NCBI GenBank assembly: GCA_012845835.1 | Contig: JABAKD010000027.1 | Location: forward strand, 13,004,487-13,068,486 | Reading direction: 5' to 3' | DNA length: 64,000 nt | From: Undaria pinnatifida | Taxonomy: Eukaryota > Sar > Phaeophyceae > Laminariales > Alariaceae | In this document: positions 34,201 to 43,700 of the stretch, piece by piece | Layout of the letters: every line of letters begins with the position of its first letter | Position numbering within the stretch: position 1 is the first letter of the stretch | Position numbers and translations under genes: made by a program | The notes under the pieces: generated by a model | The model's input: the letters and a program-made list of their open reading frames with translations, nothing else | Databases searched by the model: none | What the model was told of the DNA's origin: nothing

Positions 34201-36327
34201 AACAAAGTAAAATCTTAACAAGAAGAGGTGCTCCCCGGCCAGCTCAGATATCCTGCGTTCCCTTCCCTATGCCTTGCCATCTTGACAAAAAAAGTGTAAA
34301 GATTGGCCATTTGGGGTGCTTCTACCTCACAGTAAGGCGTACCACTTAATCGACAAGACCCGTTCATTGGTCAATCGCCGACGTTTCGACACACTTTATT
34401 GGTCATTACGCGCACATCTACATATATATTTTCATCTAGCTCCCGCATGATACCCTTTTCCTACCTAGACTTCACCCCATTTAGACCTGATCTCTCTAAC
34501 CCAACCCGCCTTTTTATCAAATATTTCGGTGCAGGCTCTAGCGTGTACGTGCTACCAGATGTACTCGTGATCCCCGACAGGCCAGTCGCCTAAGACGACT
34601 CAATTCAACGAGATCACGGACACGACCGCAATGACCCTCTGTTGGAACTGGACCCACATTTCTGGAGAAAAATACTCAAAACTAAGTGTCTAAGTGTGGG
34701 ATTATTTTCGCAGTGGTAGAAAAGGCGGCTCCACAACGTGTAGTTTGATACCAACATGCCAAAACCAACCGGCGACATGATATAATTCGTAATGCGCGCG
34801 ATCGGAGTATCACACACAGCTTGCAAAGATGAGTTTCGACGAAATCTTCGATCTCACAGCTGGAGTGTATTTATTTTCCTTTTTTATAATAATAATTCGG
34901 TTTGTGATGTGCAGGCGCTAGCGTACACGTGCTACCAGATGTACGTGAGCACCCCGACAGGCTTGGCGCCCGAGACCATCGAATTCAACGGGATCGGGGA
35001 CATGAGGGTGAAAGACAGAGCCCGTTTCTACGCTTTGAGGCCGGAAACGCTGGAGAGCTTTTTCGTCCTGCATCAACTGACAGGAGATCCGGTGTACAGA
35101 GAGTGGGGATGGGACATTTTTGAGGCGATCGAGCGACATTGTCGAGTTGGGGTCGGGTATGGTTCACACCCGGACGTTGAGGTGAGCAACAGAAACGAGG
35201 TACGACATGTACGGGCGCCAATAGTACATTTTGGCCGAATTATTGATGACTGACGGGGTAACAACAGGGGAAAAATCGAACAACATCGCCTCAACCCCCT
35301 TTGTGGTTTCAGACTATTGATCGTTTCGTTCTTGAGCAACGGGGATAATTTATTGGGTCAAGCACACAGATGTTGCGCGGAATGCCATTTTTTTGTTGTT
35401 GAGCTAAAAGGTCTCCTCAACAAAGAAGTTGAAAAAATATGTAGAGTTCCTGCGTCAATAGCGCGCACTACACCTACTACGCACAGGCCTCCCCGTGAGC
35501 TTGTTTCTGGGGCTGAGCACCGTTTAACGTGCGTGGCGACACACATAGCCCTTGGGACGAGTTTCCGAACAGATTCCTCCAAAAAAATGGGGGCGAAAAC
35601 AAAAGGGAGGGCTGTGGAATACGCTCGTTGATATCTTTCGATGGACGTATCGCTCGGCGTTTTTTACTCTCCCCTTCGTTGTCGAGAACACGAGGTTTGA
35701 TAGTACCCCGAGGGTGTGTGTGCTGTATTTGGCGTGTTATTCGGTAAGAGTTAGCCAAGATCGACATACATATATATAGCGTGGCCGAGGTTGGGACGGC
35801 GAAGAAGGGATCAGCTATATATACGGAGTGCCTCTCTTACATCGTCTCCTCGAAGAATGAACATTGCAAGTGTTTAACAAATCCGAACACCCATTATTTA
35901 TTACCCCCATCGATAAAGCACAACTGCAATGTAAGAGTGAATTGTTTTTTGTTTGCTTCCCCAAGTACTTCACACTAGCACTTTGAGTTACTTTACTATA
36001 GAAGGGATCCGAGGAGACGATATATACTCGAGAGCGCCATGCTGTAGTATGATATACACAAAGTACTTTACACGATTGCAATTTTCGCCCTTTAGTTTTC
36101 GCTCCTCCCTTGCTTTTGGCTTACCATTTTCCATTTACTCCCCTACATGTAATGCCCAACAGAACCCCAGCGGCGAGGCGGACGACCACATGGAATCCTT
36201 CTTCCCAGGGGAAACCCTCAAGTACCTGTATCTCCTGATGCAACCAGATCTCAACATAGATTTGATGGAACACACTTTCAACACGGAGGCGCACCCGCTC
36301 AAGATATTTGACCTTCATGCTAAATAA
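15522..36327 (+). CDS. Class I alpha-1,2-mannosidase (GH47), 14 exons
   Basis: Exons: 15522-16292, 17040-17234, 17626-18336, 19715-19834, 20407-20522, 25080-25194, 26159-26239, 27590-27658, 29754-29807, 30794-30892, 32792-32929, 33654-33806, 34915-35181, 36163-36327. GH47 enzymes trim alpha-1,2-mannose from N-glycans in the ER/Golgi. Exons 4-14 give a full-length catalytic domain (about 458 residues) with the acidic residues in [14 protein letters not shown] and LRPETLES, the two disulphide cysteines ([14 protein letters not shown]) and the calcium-binding FNTEAHPL. The sequence is closer to ER/plant-type members than to animal Golgi ones. Exons 1-3 add a signal peptide, an eight-Cys module and a long Gly/Lys/Glu-rich stem; they are joined by phase and splice sites only. 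Twelve of thirteen introns are phase 0. Oddities: TAG as the last codon of exon 6, a GC donor after exon 10, and a decayed copy of the start of exon 13. Confidence 0.88.
16293..17039. other. Intron of the GH47 gene
   Basis: Nothing recognisable: no repeat shared with the rest of the window. Confidence 0.45.
17040..17234 (+). CDS. GH47 gene exon 2 (helical, unknown)
   Basis: Acceptor TTCGCAG, donor ATGCAG|GTAATG, exactly 65 codons, phase 0 at both ends. It encodes [18 protein letters not shown] and a basic helix; no family recognised. Confidence 0.5.
17626..18336 (+). CDS. GH47 gene exon 3: stem region
   Basis: Acceptor CCGTGCAG, donor CGAGAG|GTGAGC, 237 codons, phase 0. Pro-rich start, Arg/Lys-rich middle and a poly-Gly run coded by GGA/GGG repeats at 18013-18057. 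It looks disordered, as stems of type II glycosidases often do, but is unusually long. Confidence 0.6.
18540..18780. mobile_element. Short palindrome-ended element, family R6
   Basis: Bounded by GTCACTCGCGCGAGTG and GTCGCTCGCGCGACTG, with CACGCTGCACCAAAAAACAA inside. Related copies at about 26510-26730 and 50640-50850, fragments near 790, 10150 and 11780. Non-coding. Confidence 0.6.
18898..18966. repeat. (GGGA)n microsatellite
   Basis: Seventeen GGGA units in a GH47 intron; purine mirror repeat with quadruplex or triplex potential. Confidence 0.95.
19463..19672. repeat. (CCCGA)n array
   Basis: A few CCACC units, then about 37 CCCGA units with single-base variants, ending only about 40 bp before the GH47 exon 4 acceptor. 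Confidence 0.93.
19715..19834 (+). CDS. GH47 exon 4: start of catalytic domain
   Basis: Acceptor ACCGGCAG, donor [27 protein letters not shown] matches the family's W.GY...AWG.DE. An alternative donor CTGCAG|GTAAGG at 19867 would break the frame with exon 5. Confidence 0.88.
20216..20239. repeat. Poly-G run
   Basis: More than 20 consecutive G (one A near the end), between GH47 exons 4 and 5. Confidence 0.9.
20407..20522 (+). CDS. GH47 exon 5
   Basis: Acceptor CCCCAG, donor GGGAAG|GTACGC, ends after two bases of an Arg codon. [18 protein letters not shown] is the conserved LVDSLDTLW block. Confidence 0.92.
20820..21230. repeat. R2 fragment followed by R7 copy
   Basis: AACTGAAAGTACAACTCGAC and GGCCTAGGTATACAAAAAAC at 20869-20921 (R2), then GGTCTATCGAACGATGACGT at 21041 (R7, pair of 11800-12035). 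Confidence 0.65.
21230..22180. other. GH47 intron, no assigned content
   Basis: Two local copies of GGCTTAAAAA(C/A) with GATGGCCC(A/G)TGG near 21500 and 21590; otherwise nothing recognised. Confidence 0.4.
22975..23030 (+). repeat. tRNA-like 3' end
   Basis: GTGGGTTCGAGTCCCAC is a perfect T arm with B box, but no matching acceptor or D arm precedes it. Probably a SINE head remnant, not a working tRNA. Confidence 0.4.
23540..24130 (+). mobile_element. G-rich dispersed element R5, copy 1
   Basis: Starts ACACTCCAGCTGCGAGATCG, continues CTCCGATCGCGCGTATTACG, AACTATAAAACCCGTTTCTG, GGAAATGCATCAGTTTATCA, and ends in runs of G and GGCGATGGTGCGGGTGGTGG. Near-identical text at 51598-52300; inverted at 42860-43530. 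No coding capacity. Confidence 0.8.
24500..25079. other. GH47 intron with R2 end
   Basis: GTGGTGCACCTCAATGCC at 24511 and TTCGTAGCACGCG at 24534 are an interrupted R2 terminus; an AT run lies at 24715-24732. Confidence 0.5.
25080..25194 (+). CDS. GH47 exon 6, ends in TAG
   Basis: Acceptor CTTAAG; the first G completes the Arg codon. DWVRDHLTF and [20 protein letters not shown] include the glutamate equivalent to Glu330 of human ER mannosidase I. The only canonical donor is GATTAG|GTGAAG, which makes the last codon (25192-25194) a stop where relatives carry a variable residue. Confidence 0.88.
25195..26158. mobile_element. GH47 intron with an R2 copy
   Basis: R2 copy at about 25858-26045: GTTGCTACGACAGAGGTAGG at the left, GGGCCACGAGGTTTGTTAAT and ATCGGATCGCACTTT at the right. 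A T run at 25686-25705. Confidence 0.6.
26159..26239 (+). CDS. GH47 exon 7
   Basis: Acceptor CCTGCAG, donor AAAATG|GTGATT, 27 codons, phase 0. [17 protein letters not shown] then GLPYKM. Confidence 0.88.
26510..26990. repeat. R6 and R2 repeats
   Basis: R6 at 26510-26730 (CACGCTGCGCCAAATAAAAC, GTACAGAGTCACTCTGGCAA); R2 part at 26840-26930 (CTTCTACCGGATGAAAATAA, GGCTTGGGTGCACAACGAAA). Confidence 0.65.
27378..27565. repeat. Degenerate ATTAAT-type tandem repeat
   Basis: Imperfect units of CTACCATTAATG / CTGCCATTAATA, ending about 25 bp before the GH47 exon 8 acceptor. Confidence 0.7.
27590..27658 (+). CDS. GH47 exon 8
   Basis: Acceptor GTTGAAG, donor CTCCAG|GTCAGA, 23 codons. VDLSTGR and [12 protein letters not shown] match the family's VNL.TG and S.LAE.GTLQ. 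Confidence 0.85.
28560..28700. repeat. R2 fragment
   Basis: AAGTTCAACCCGATGAACAA and GTGGCCTAGCTATACAAATA. Confidence 0.55.
28707..29090. repeat. Tandem duplication of a 154-bp unit plus partial third
   Basis: Units 28707-28860 and 28861-29014 are almost identical (AATAGGTCAAGGAA...CTTATC). A partial diverged third copy runs to about 29090. Confidence 0.95.
29754..29807 (+). CDS. GH47 exon 9
   Basis: Acceptor AATGCAG, donor AATGCG|GTGAGC, 18 codons: [18 protein letters not shown], the LEF..LS..TGD.KY block. Confidence 0.9.
29938..30105. repeat. Degenerate GGGTC-type repeat
   Basis: Has AGGTTTTAACTCTCTCGGGT and CCAGACCCGACCCGACCTGA; same family as the arrays at 4.0, 5.8, 9.3, 19.5, 40.1 and 41.4 kb. 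Confidence 0.75.
30794..30892 (+). CDS. GH47 exon 10, GC donor
   Basis: Acceptor CTTTCAG, 33 codons with [14 protein letters not shown]. Ending at ACAGAG|GCAAGA keeps phase with exon 11; the nearby GT (at 30900) does not. Confidence 0.85.
30893..32791. other. GH47 intron with repeat fragments
   Basis: An R5 end in reverse at 31415-31510 (GTGAGATCGAGAATTTCGTC), R2 remnants at 31530-31600, two copies of CTTTCCTTAG(G/A)(C/A)AAGT near 32093 and 32161, and an R2 copy at 32392-32650. Confidence 0.5.
32392..32650 (+). mobile_element. R2 inverted-repeat element copy
   Basis: GCGTGCTACGACAGAGGTGC at the left, then TAAACTGCTACCGGATGAGA, CATGGCCTAGGTACACAACG and CGACGATTTTGGGTCAAGGA. Same order of parts as 55143-55370. 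Confidence 0.7.
32792..32929 (+). CDS. GH47 exon 11
   Basis: Acceptor TGAATAG, donor CAAAAA|GTGCGG, 46 codons. [20 protein letters not shown] holds the Asp equivalent to Asp463 of human ER mannosidase I. Confidence 0.92.
33543..33568 (+). repeat. Interstitial telomere-like TTAGGG repeats
   Basis: Three TTAGGG-type units in a row (TTTAGGGTTAGGGTTAGGGT) followed by decayed ones, about 85 bp before GH47 exon 12. Confidence 0.75.
33654..33806 (+). CDS. GH47 exon 12
   Basis: Acceptor TTGCCAAG, donor GGAAAG|GTAAGT, 51 codons. [17 protein letters not shown] includes the first disulphide cysteine of the family. Confidence 0.9.
34529..34630 (+). pseudogene. Decayed copy of the start of GH47 exon 13
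   Basis: From GTGCAGGCTCTAGCGTGTAC on, this matches 34909-35010 (acceptor plus about 33 codons) with scattered changes. In the exon's frame it reads [10 protein letters not shown], then meets a TGA at the 12th codon. It keeps the acceptor AG but soon diverges and has no donor, so it cannot act as an exon. Confidence 0.85.
34786..34866 (+). repeat. R5 terminal fragment
   Basis: GCGCGATCGGAGTATCACAC ... CTCACAGCTGGAGTGTA ends about 50 bp before the exon 13 acceptor. Same fragment at 59272-59358. Confidence 0.75.
34915..35181 (+). CDS. GH47 exon 13
   Basis: Acceptor ATGTGCAG, donor GTTGAG|GTGAGC, 89 codons. [10 protein letters not shown] gives the second disulphide cysteine; [18 protein letters not shown] holds the Glu599 equivalent; [17 protein letters not shown] follows. 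Confidence 0.93.
35182..36162. other. Last intron of the GH47 gene
   Basis: No repeat matched to the rest of the window, apart from short inverted segments of GGATC/GAGGAGACGATATAT near 35810-35855 and 36004-36030 that could pair. Confidence 0.4.
36163..36327 (+). CDS. GH47 exon 14, terminal
   Basis: Acceptor CCCAACAG, 54 codons + [22 protein letters not shown] and FNTEAHPL; the Thr ligates the catalytic calcium in known structures. Confidence 0.92.
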   Translation, partial: NPSGEADDHMESFFPGETLKYLYLLMQPDLNIDLMEHTFNTEAHPLKIFDLHAK

Positions 36328-36467
36328 AGGTGTCCCTGAACAAATCTTGGGATAGGTTTCAATTCCTGCTGTCACCCCCATATACGGGTTGCCCCGGGGC
36401 TTACTGTTCAGCTGCATGTACAACGGGGAGCACAATTTCCTATGGATGTCATGTTTGATACGTGTAC

Positions 36468-36665
36468 AATGGGGGTGTCTCTACAGTGCCAGTTGACTAG
36501 ACTAGTGCCTATTACAGCCGGTATATTGCCGGAGAAATAGCTTGGTAGGACTGGGCCCAGTTGGACCACAGTAGTATCGGTATTGCACCCAATAGTGCGG
36601 GTGTCCGTTGCAGTGCCGGTGTTGTTGGCTGGCATATACCGGCGCTACGAAGGTTTCTGGTCCAT
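36468..36665 (+). mobile_element. R3 inverted-repeat element copy (diverged)
   Basis: GGGGGTGTCTCTACAGTGCC at the left, GGCTGGCATATACCGGCGCT at the right; parts match the intact copy at 54611-54752. Begins about 140 bp after the GH47 stop codon. Confidence 0.65.
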
Positions 36666-37342
36666 TTTGGTACGCGTCAGAACATACATGCGTGAATAGT
36701 TTCACGTCGATCCTCAAGCCTAAAATGGTGTCATTGATAGTTTGCCAGGAAGTTTTTGTTTGTGATTGATGTGTGTTGGCAGATGCACGGTAGTGGTGTT
36801 GAAGCCATGTTAATACAGAAGAACTCAGACGTATGTATGTGTCGCGTAGTTGCACCCGCTCGATAAAAGAAACTTGCACCCTGGTACCTGGTACTGCCAT
36901 ATTGTATTGCCTTTGAGGCCATGTTGCGCGGTAAGTATTGATGGACGGTTCGATCGGTGTCAGGGGGGGTTACGTTGCGATATGTAACGCTTCGGTCAGT
37001 ACGCACGCCTGGCTATTATTTGACCTAATAATGAAGCGTGTTCACCCCCCGAGATGTCGCATTGGAATGTGACTGCTACGTCCCTTACAAATTAGATAAA
37101 ATCCGTTCAAACCGAAAAATGGCCATTAAATGAATGGGCGCGTATCACTGTTTGCAATATACTGCACCAATCAATGACCATGCATGACATTCTAAGCTTA
37201 TTTGGGCATTATTCGCTACCCTCCCCTCCCTAAGAAAGTTGATGCGAGGTATTCTCGGAAGTAGCCAGATAGATGTGCTAACAGTTTAAGTGGTGATGCT
37301 CTCTTGGGAAAGCCTTTGGGTACTGAGGTAGGTCCCAAAGGC

Positions 37343-38120
37343 CCCAATGTTATAACTTAAAGGCTTGGTTTTTGTAGGCGATAGGTCAACCTTTTACCAG
37401 TGGGTTAAACGGACTAATACCCTATAATACTAACAAGGCGTCGTCGACAGAACATGGACTTTTGGGTCGTGGGTTCGACACACCCACCATCCACCAATAA
37501 CAGTTTTGACGACTTTCCTTGTGTCGAACTTGAAAATTATTCTCCATGTTATCACTAGGCAATGGAATCGCGTGGATATCGACACGTCCACCAGTATGTT
37601 CGGCCCACCTGCTATCCCGCCGGTCCACGGAGGGGATTGTTTAAGGCTTAGTTGGGTAGGTGTTAAGGACTTTAGTGGGGTATTAGTCCGTTTGACCACT
37701 TGCACTGGTTAACCAATAGCTTACCCAAACTAAGCCTTATAACACTTTCCCTCCCTGAAACGGCGGGATACCAGGTCGGCCGGATATACGGGCGGACCTG
37801 TCAATATATCCAAGCCGTTTCATTTCCTGGGTATACCGGGGAGAGTATTTTTCAAGTTCGCCATGGGAAAATCTGAAAAAGTTTATTATGGTGGATGTGG
37901 GGATCGAACCCACGACCCAAAAACCCATGGTCTGTCGACGACGCCATTTGTTAAGGACTTTAGTAGGGTACTAGTCCGTTTGACCACTTGCACAGGTTAA
38001 CCAATAGCTTACCCAAACTAAGCCTTATAACATAGGCAATTGGTGACAGTGGTCGAACGGACTACTACTCTCTAACACATTTGCATCAAGCTACGATGTT
38101 CAGGTTCGATCGCGTAAAAT
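37343..38120. mobile_element. Cluster of tRNA-derived SINE heads in opposed orientation
   Basis: Copy a (plus, 37343-37640) and copy b (minus, 38035-37750) are near-complete inverted partners. A third, shorter minus head lies at 37742-37650 and a diverged plus head at 38044-38115. Each head has a GTGGTCAAACGG-like A box and a GTGGGTTCGA..CCAC B box, as in Leu/Ser-type tRNAs. No coding capacity. Transcription by RNA polymerase III is inferred. Confidence 0.7.
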
Positions 38121-39050
38121 GATGGGTTTCGAAGAGGCGTCAGTGATTCTTTCAAAACGTTGTGTTGTGGCAGCCATTCATAGGCAGTTTTTGTATCGTC
38201 AGCCATCTGGGAAGAGGGGAGAAGTGCTCATTAGTTGCGTGCCTTTTGCCATAACCATAGACTACACCGAGAGGCAGGGAAGCCCCGTTTTTTCACTTCT
38301 ATGCCGCAGCAAGTCATTGCGGCTACGCATCCCAACATGCTCCGTCATACGGTTGCTGTACAACTGAGCACAGCTTTGGGGGGCATCGGCACATTTGCCC
38401 GCACCATACTCGGGCAGCGCCAACACGCCGCTCTTTCAATTCCGGCCACACACATTTTGCGGCATGCGACGGTTTGACCCAAGTCTTGCTCAAGTGCAAA
38501 ACACGCGCTGCACTCGCTCGGCCACACGCAGGCCTACAAGCGCACGGGCAACCTCTCCAGGGCTCCCAGGCCTGCTCTTATTGTTTTTGCCTCCGAACGC
38601 ATCTCTGCGTCTTGCTAGACGCGGACGTAGTGACACGTTAAAGCTGAACCAATGTCGCCGCCGCATGCAAGACGCCCTCATCACCCCATACTCTGGAGCA
38701 GCATCACGAATGAAGTTCGTTGTGTAGGCGGAAATCGAGCTGTCGGAATAATCTCTGGCGTAATATCGGAGGCTTAGAGGCGGACAGAGCATTCCGCCCG
38801 CCCTTAGTGATCATTTCGGACATAGATGGCGTTGGGGATGGGCGTGTTCAGCGATGCTTTGTATCACGCCGTTCTTGTTTGGGGCGCGCGGGACATCACA
38901 AAGGGGTGTCGACAAAAACTGTGTGGGAGCGTTTCAGTAACCTTTTTGGCACTTCATAGGGGAAAGGCGACCAATAAAATGACTAGACTATCATTACAGC
39001 ATTATTGGTCGCATGGAGCAAAGTGGGCTGCCTAATAGGAGAAGAGGCAA
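38120..39050. other. Unassigned GC-richer stretch
   Basis: Open frames of 80-110 codons exist on both strands (38395-38727 plus, 38792-38490 minus), but no domain is recognised and no splice chain connects them. It may be decayed coding sequence. Confidence 0.3.
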
Positions 39051-39689
39051 TCCTGTTATATGTCAGGACAAACATTCAGAGGATTATAATTAAAAAAAGC
39101 AAAGACTTACAAGACACGTGCGTCAAATAAAACTCGTCTGTACTTATTCCGCTGCACGCTCACGCTATGTTACTAGGCTACTACTAGAATGTTTTTCGTG
39201 CCCTCAGTAGACGGGTGATAGCACTGCATTTTTCAAAGCGTTTGATTTTATTGTACCTGGGTTCCTAAAAGGCCATTTTGCACGGGGAAGGCTGAGTGTC
39301 GGCGTCGTACGTTGGTTAATAGGGAAAGGTTTACCGGCGTCCTGCCTCTCGTTTATTTCCAATCATCACACCACGCACATGATGGAATCTCGCCATTGGG
39401 ACAGATTTGAGCCCGCTTACTGCCACAGACTTCCAACTTGCAGTTAATAGCTCCCATCTCAGCTCTCCATTTGTCTCTGCATGCCATTGATGTGACGAAA
39501 AAAAAAACTTATCAAGAAGAAGGAAACGCGGTTGGCTATGTCAGGCGTCCACCTCTCCTCCTTGTTGCGACCCTCTGTGACGTGTTTTTACAGGGAGGAG
39601 CGTTGGCTGGACATAGCGCTCCTTTTATGTCAGCCACATTCAGCCACACTACTTGCTCATGAGCCTGCGGTCCAATACACATACCCGTT

Positions 39690-40470
39690 ACCGGTATCAA
39701 ATATCGCGTATCATCCCGTATACAGTACTATAATAACTACCTGGTACAACAATCATACTGGTGCAGTAAAACGGAAGCCATCCGTTGTACACAGGACACA
39801 TCAATGACGCCCGGGCATTACGATGCATATCTTGAATCGTGGAATCGGGCACGCCCCATCAATCATCACATCAAACGTCGATGCTGTCGTTGGATCTTGG
39901 ACCTTTTTTTGATGTTTCATGTCGTCCTTGGATCTTGGATCTAGGCTCTTTAGATCCCATAATCAACTATGACCGAACTAGCTTCTCTCTCAATGCTCTC
40001 CTGCCCCCGCCTCGCTCTCCCTCTCTCTGCCTTTGTCACACAGGCACGTCACACACACGCATTCCTTCGACGCTTCCTCGTCCCCTGCTGCATTGAGGTT
40101 TCACACAGAAACGGGCCTTTCACGGGTCGGGTTACTTTTTGTGGATCGAATCGGTTCAGAATGACCCGATCCGACCCGTGAGGTGGGAAAACCTCTTGGC
40201 CCAACACATTAGTGAGATTTCGCACACCTGACCCGACCCGAATCGCCTCACGAGATTTTACAAACCTCCTGATCCGACCTACGGCCCACGGGACGGGTCG
40301 TGAATCATGAAAAACTCTGGAGAATACAGCCAGACCAGACAGCAACTACGACCGAGCGCCACTGCTGCTAAAAAGGAGTGAGCAATCGCCTTTTGTCGCT
40401 GTCTGGACGGAGCAACAGAATCAACAACGCTCCTAGCTTCCATTATCATCGTACGCCCTCCTCGTCTAGG
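39690..40470 (+). promoter_or_regulatory. Upstream region of the mucin-like gene, duplicated at 59.5-60.2 kb
   Basis: CATC.ATCATCACATC, TTGATGTTTCATGTC, TCTTGGATCT and the CTCTCTC...CACACGCATTC run reappear in order at 59500-60180. The copy here carries a GGGTC-type insert at 40125-40300; the other carries an R3 insert. Promoter role is inferred from position. Confidence 0.6.
40125..40300. repeat. Degenerate GGGTC-type repeat
   Basis: CACGGGTCGGGTTAC, then ACCTGACCCGACCCGAATCG and TGAGATTTCGCACACCTGAC; inserted in the duplicated promoter. Confidence 0.75.
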
Positions 40471-40716
40471 ATGAAGCAATTTTTTTCCCTTTGGGGAACT
40501 TTTCCCCTCGGACCAGCAGCCGCATCAGCATCGACAGCAGTGGCGTTCAGCCTACCGAAACTCGCCGGTGCGCACCAGAGGGCGGGAGAAGGGAAGCTGC
40601 ATCCAAGGCACGCGTTTGATTGCGACAACTCGTCAGTGGCCCCCGGCGGCTTTGTGGACCAGATCTTGTCGGGACATATTACCATATCCCGGCCCATTGT
40701 TTGCGAGACCACCCAG
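40471..40716 (+). CDS. Mucin-like membrane protein, exon 1
   Basis: ATG at 40471 chosen for the hydrophobic leader; an upstream in-frame extension exists. Donor ACCCAG|GTGCGG. It ends HITISRPIVCETTQ, a beta-like text. The same donor and last codons survive in the duplicate at 60 kb, which supports the boundary. Confidence 0.72.
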
Positions 40717-43700
40717 GTGCGGTATTGGTCTTTAAATGTAAATAGTGCCGACCTGAGTAGTGCAGGTTGCCGCTATAGTGCCTGTGAAATCGCTTGTCAC
40801 AGATGGGAACAACCAGTAGTGGCAGTGTGCGGAGCTGTGCCGGTTGCCGATATAGTGCCGCTATTTACGGCTGGCACACACCGACACCATAGGGCGACCG
40901 CCGCCGCAGTTCAAAGTGAAAAGTTGATGACAAAAAATATGGATTATGTGCGTGCAGCACGGGTCACACGCGAAGCAGACCGGGCTGCTCTGAGGTAGGG
41001 GGTGCATCCGAGCTAAAGTGTAAGGAGCTGCATACAAAACACGCACACAGTGTGACGGTACTCGTAAGAATGCTGCTGCATGCTCTTCCTAGACACTTGA
41101 TTGCTTAACAATAATATCGCTTTTTTGTCGATGTTGTAGGCCACTACACATACATACATGGGTCTCAAATCCCCAAAGGTTACATTATGCCGTACCAGGT
41201 GCATTGCGCTGGTAACACGCAATGTAGCACACTCCCCGGGATGATTCTAAGATCTGGTTTTCCCCAAGAGCACACAACCAAAATACCGGCACTGGAAGTA
41301 ATATGGCGTGTCATAATAGGGCTTGTCACTGGTCATCACCGACCTGCGTTTCACTGACACATGACTCGACTTGCGGGTCGGATCAAGTGAAGATTTTGGA
41401 GCTCGCCGGTCGAGCCCGGTCTTGTCAGATTGTGCTCGAAATATCACGGATCGGGCTGGGAGATTGTGTAATTGCAGGGGTTTGGTTGGTTCCCACGTAC
41501 ACGATCCAACTCCCGCGAGAATTGATCCTGCTCGCAAATGTTCGCCTAAATACCCCATCAACCTCTTTCCCTTTCGATAGACGCACTGGTCGGTGTTTGA
41601 ATCCTCTCCATTGTCGGCAGTATCGTGTTAGAAAGTCGATCCAAGGGTGTATTGTATCTTGCGTGTTGCCGTAGCATACAAGGCATTAAAAAGGGGGATG
41701 TAAGAAAGACAGGCTGAATTTTTCAGGAATACGGTAGGAGTCTATTGTCAGAGGTAAACTCTTTGATACTAAAAAAAATATGAAAAATAAATGCACATCA
41801 ATTTCAGCTGTGAGATCGGCCAAAAAGGAATTTCTGATCAAAACTCAGCTTTGTAAGCTACGTGTGATACTTCGATCGCGCGTGTTACGGGGTGTGTATA
41901 CCCTCGTGAAGAATACAGGTCGGTGACTCCCCTGCTAATGCTAGGGCCAAGAGGACTAAGACCTTCATCCTTTCCTGCGCACGGAAACTGTACAAGTATA
42001 ACCATTGAGGGGGACAAACCCAGACATGTGCGGAATTCAGTACGCATAAAAATAATTATTATAGTGTGAGTTGACTTTTTGAATGGGCTACTTGGGTTTA
42101 CCAGGTATGTACGCAAGTTCCTGTGTACCCTCTGTATATATGGCAAGCCAGCGGGGGTCCGACTCAGGCCTAATGCTCGGGTGTTTAGTGCTGTCGAGTC
42201 ATGATGGAACATGCTGTGGACTTCGATCGCTACTGTTCAGAGGTGGTCTCTCTTCTACTCTTGATGTAATCCAAAGGCACACTCGCACACCTGTATTGAT
42301 CGAATGAAGGCCAATGAGTGAGATCTGGTGTTCTGCATCAGGCGTCGGGCGGTGCACACTTTATCCTAAAGCTCTTTGAACCCCCATCTTACACACTACC
42401 CACAAAATACGCAAACTAAAGCGTGGATCCAAAACGCCAGACCCCTGCACTCCCTACAGGTAGAAGCTCTCGCGCTAAAACCATAATGGTCTAATGTTCG
42501 CGCCGCCGTAGCCGATTGCTTTTGCTACTCCAGACAGCTTTCATGGATATGTCTGGGTGGAGCAACCCCAGGCCACAAATTAGCTCACCTGTAAAATAGG
42601 TGTTGGGGAATATCTGTTTTGTTACCGTGTGATACGTAGGTCTCCATTTTTTGTTGGTTTTATATAATACTCGGGTGGCACCATCGCATATTCATCTATT
42701 AATAGACCTTAAATTAATTCGTACTAGGGTATATATATTATAAAGGGCATGTAAAACATACCATAGGTACCTGCCGTAGTAGTACTCGTATTATGCTATA
42801 CGATGACCAGAGAGCACTACTCGTATAAATAGCGTCAAAGTAAAAATTATAACTTTCCCCCACGCACCCTCCGTCCCGCCACGCGCACCATCGCCTAGAC
42901 CTAGCACCACGCGTTTAGTAAGTTCCTACCGGGTATATATTAATGCGACTTAAAGCGGTTCAAATCCCCCCATCGTTTTCTTGCCCCCCCCCCCCCCTTG
43001 GAAAACCCCGCCCTCCCCTCACTGGTCGTACGATTTACAGGATATACATGGTAAACTGATTAATTCATTCTACAACCGTCATATTTGTTCCCTCAAGGGG
43101 TTTATATTTTTCCGCGCACAGACTGTGTTGCTCCTCCCCCCCCCCCCCCCCCCCCGCCGCGCGCTCCCCCCTCCTTTTCAACCCCCCCGCCCCCCCGCCC
43201 CTGGCCCCCACGCATTCATAACTCCGTCCTCCCCTCACCAGCTATACGATTTTCAGGATATACTTGATAATCTGATGCATTTCCTTCCACACCTACCTGT
43301 CATATTTTGTCTCCCTCAAAAACGGGTTTTACAGTTCCCGCGCACAGATTGGTTAACATCCCCTTGTTGACCCTGGTACAAGCTACACTGTAGCCCCAAG
43401 GGGGATCGCCGACCTATAGTCTTAATGAAGACACACGCCCAGTAATACGCGCGATCGGAACATCACACACAGTTTGCCAATATGAGCGTCGATGATTTTT
43501 TTCGATCTCACGGCTGGAGTGTTTTTTAATTTTTCGTATGATAATACGTGCGAAGGTCTTCTTAATACCTCCGCAAGCTAAATAATTACGAATATGCTAC
43601 AGGTTGGTTCACGTACAAAATAAATATTCTCCCCGGCGAATCCCCTTCCCAATATCCAGTCAAAGGGTGTCATACTGACCCCATGGTCAATGGAAGAGGT

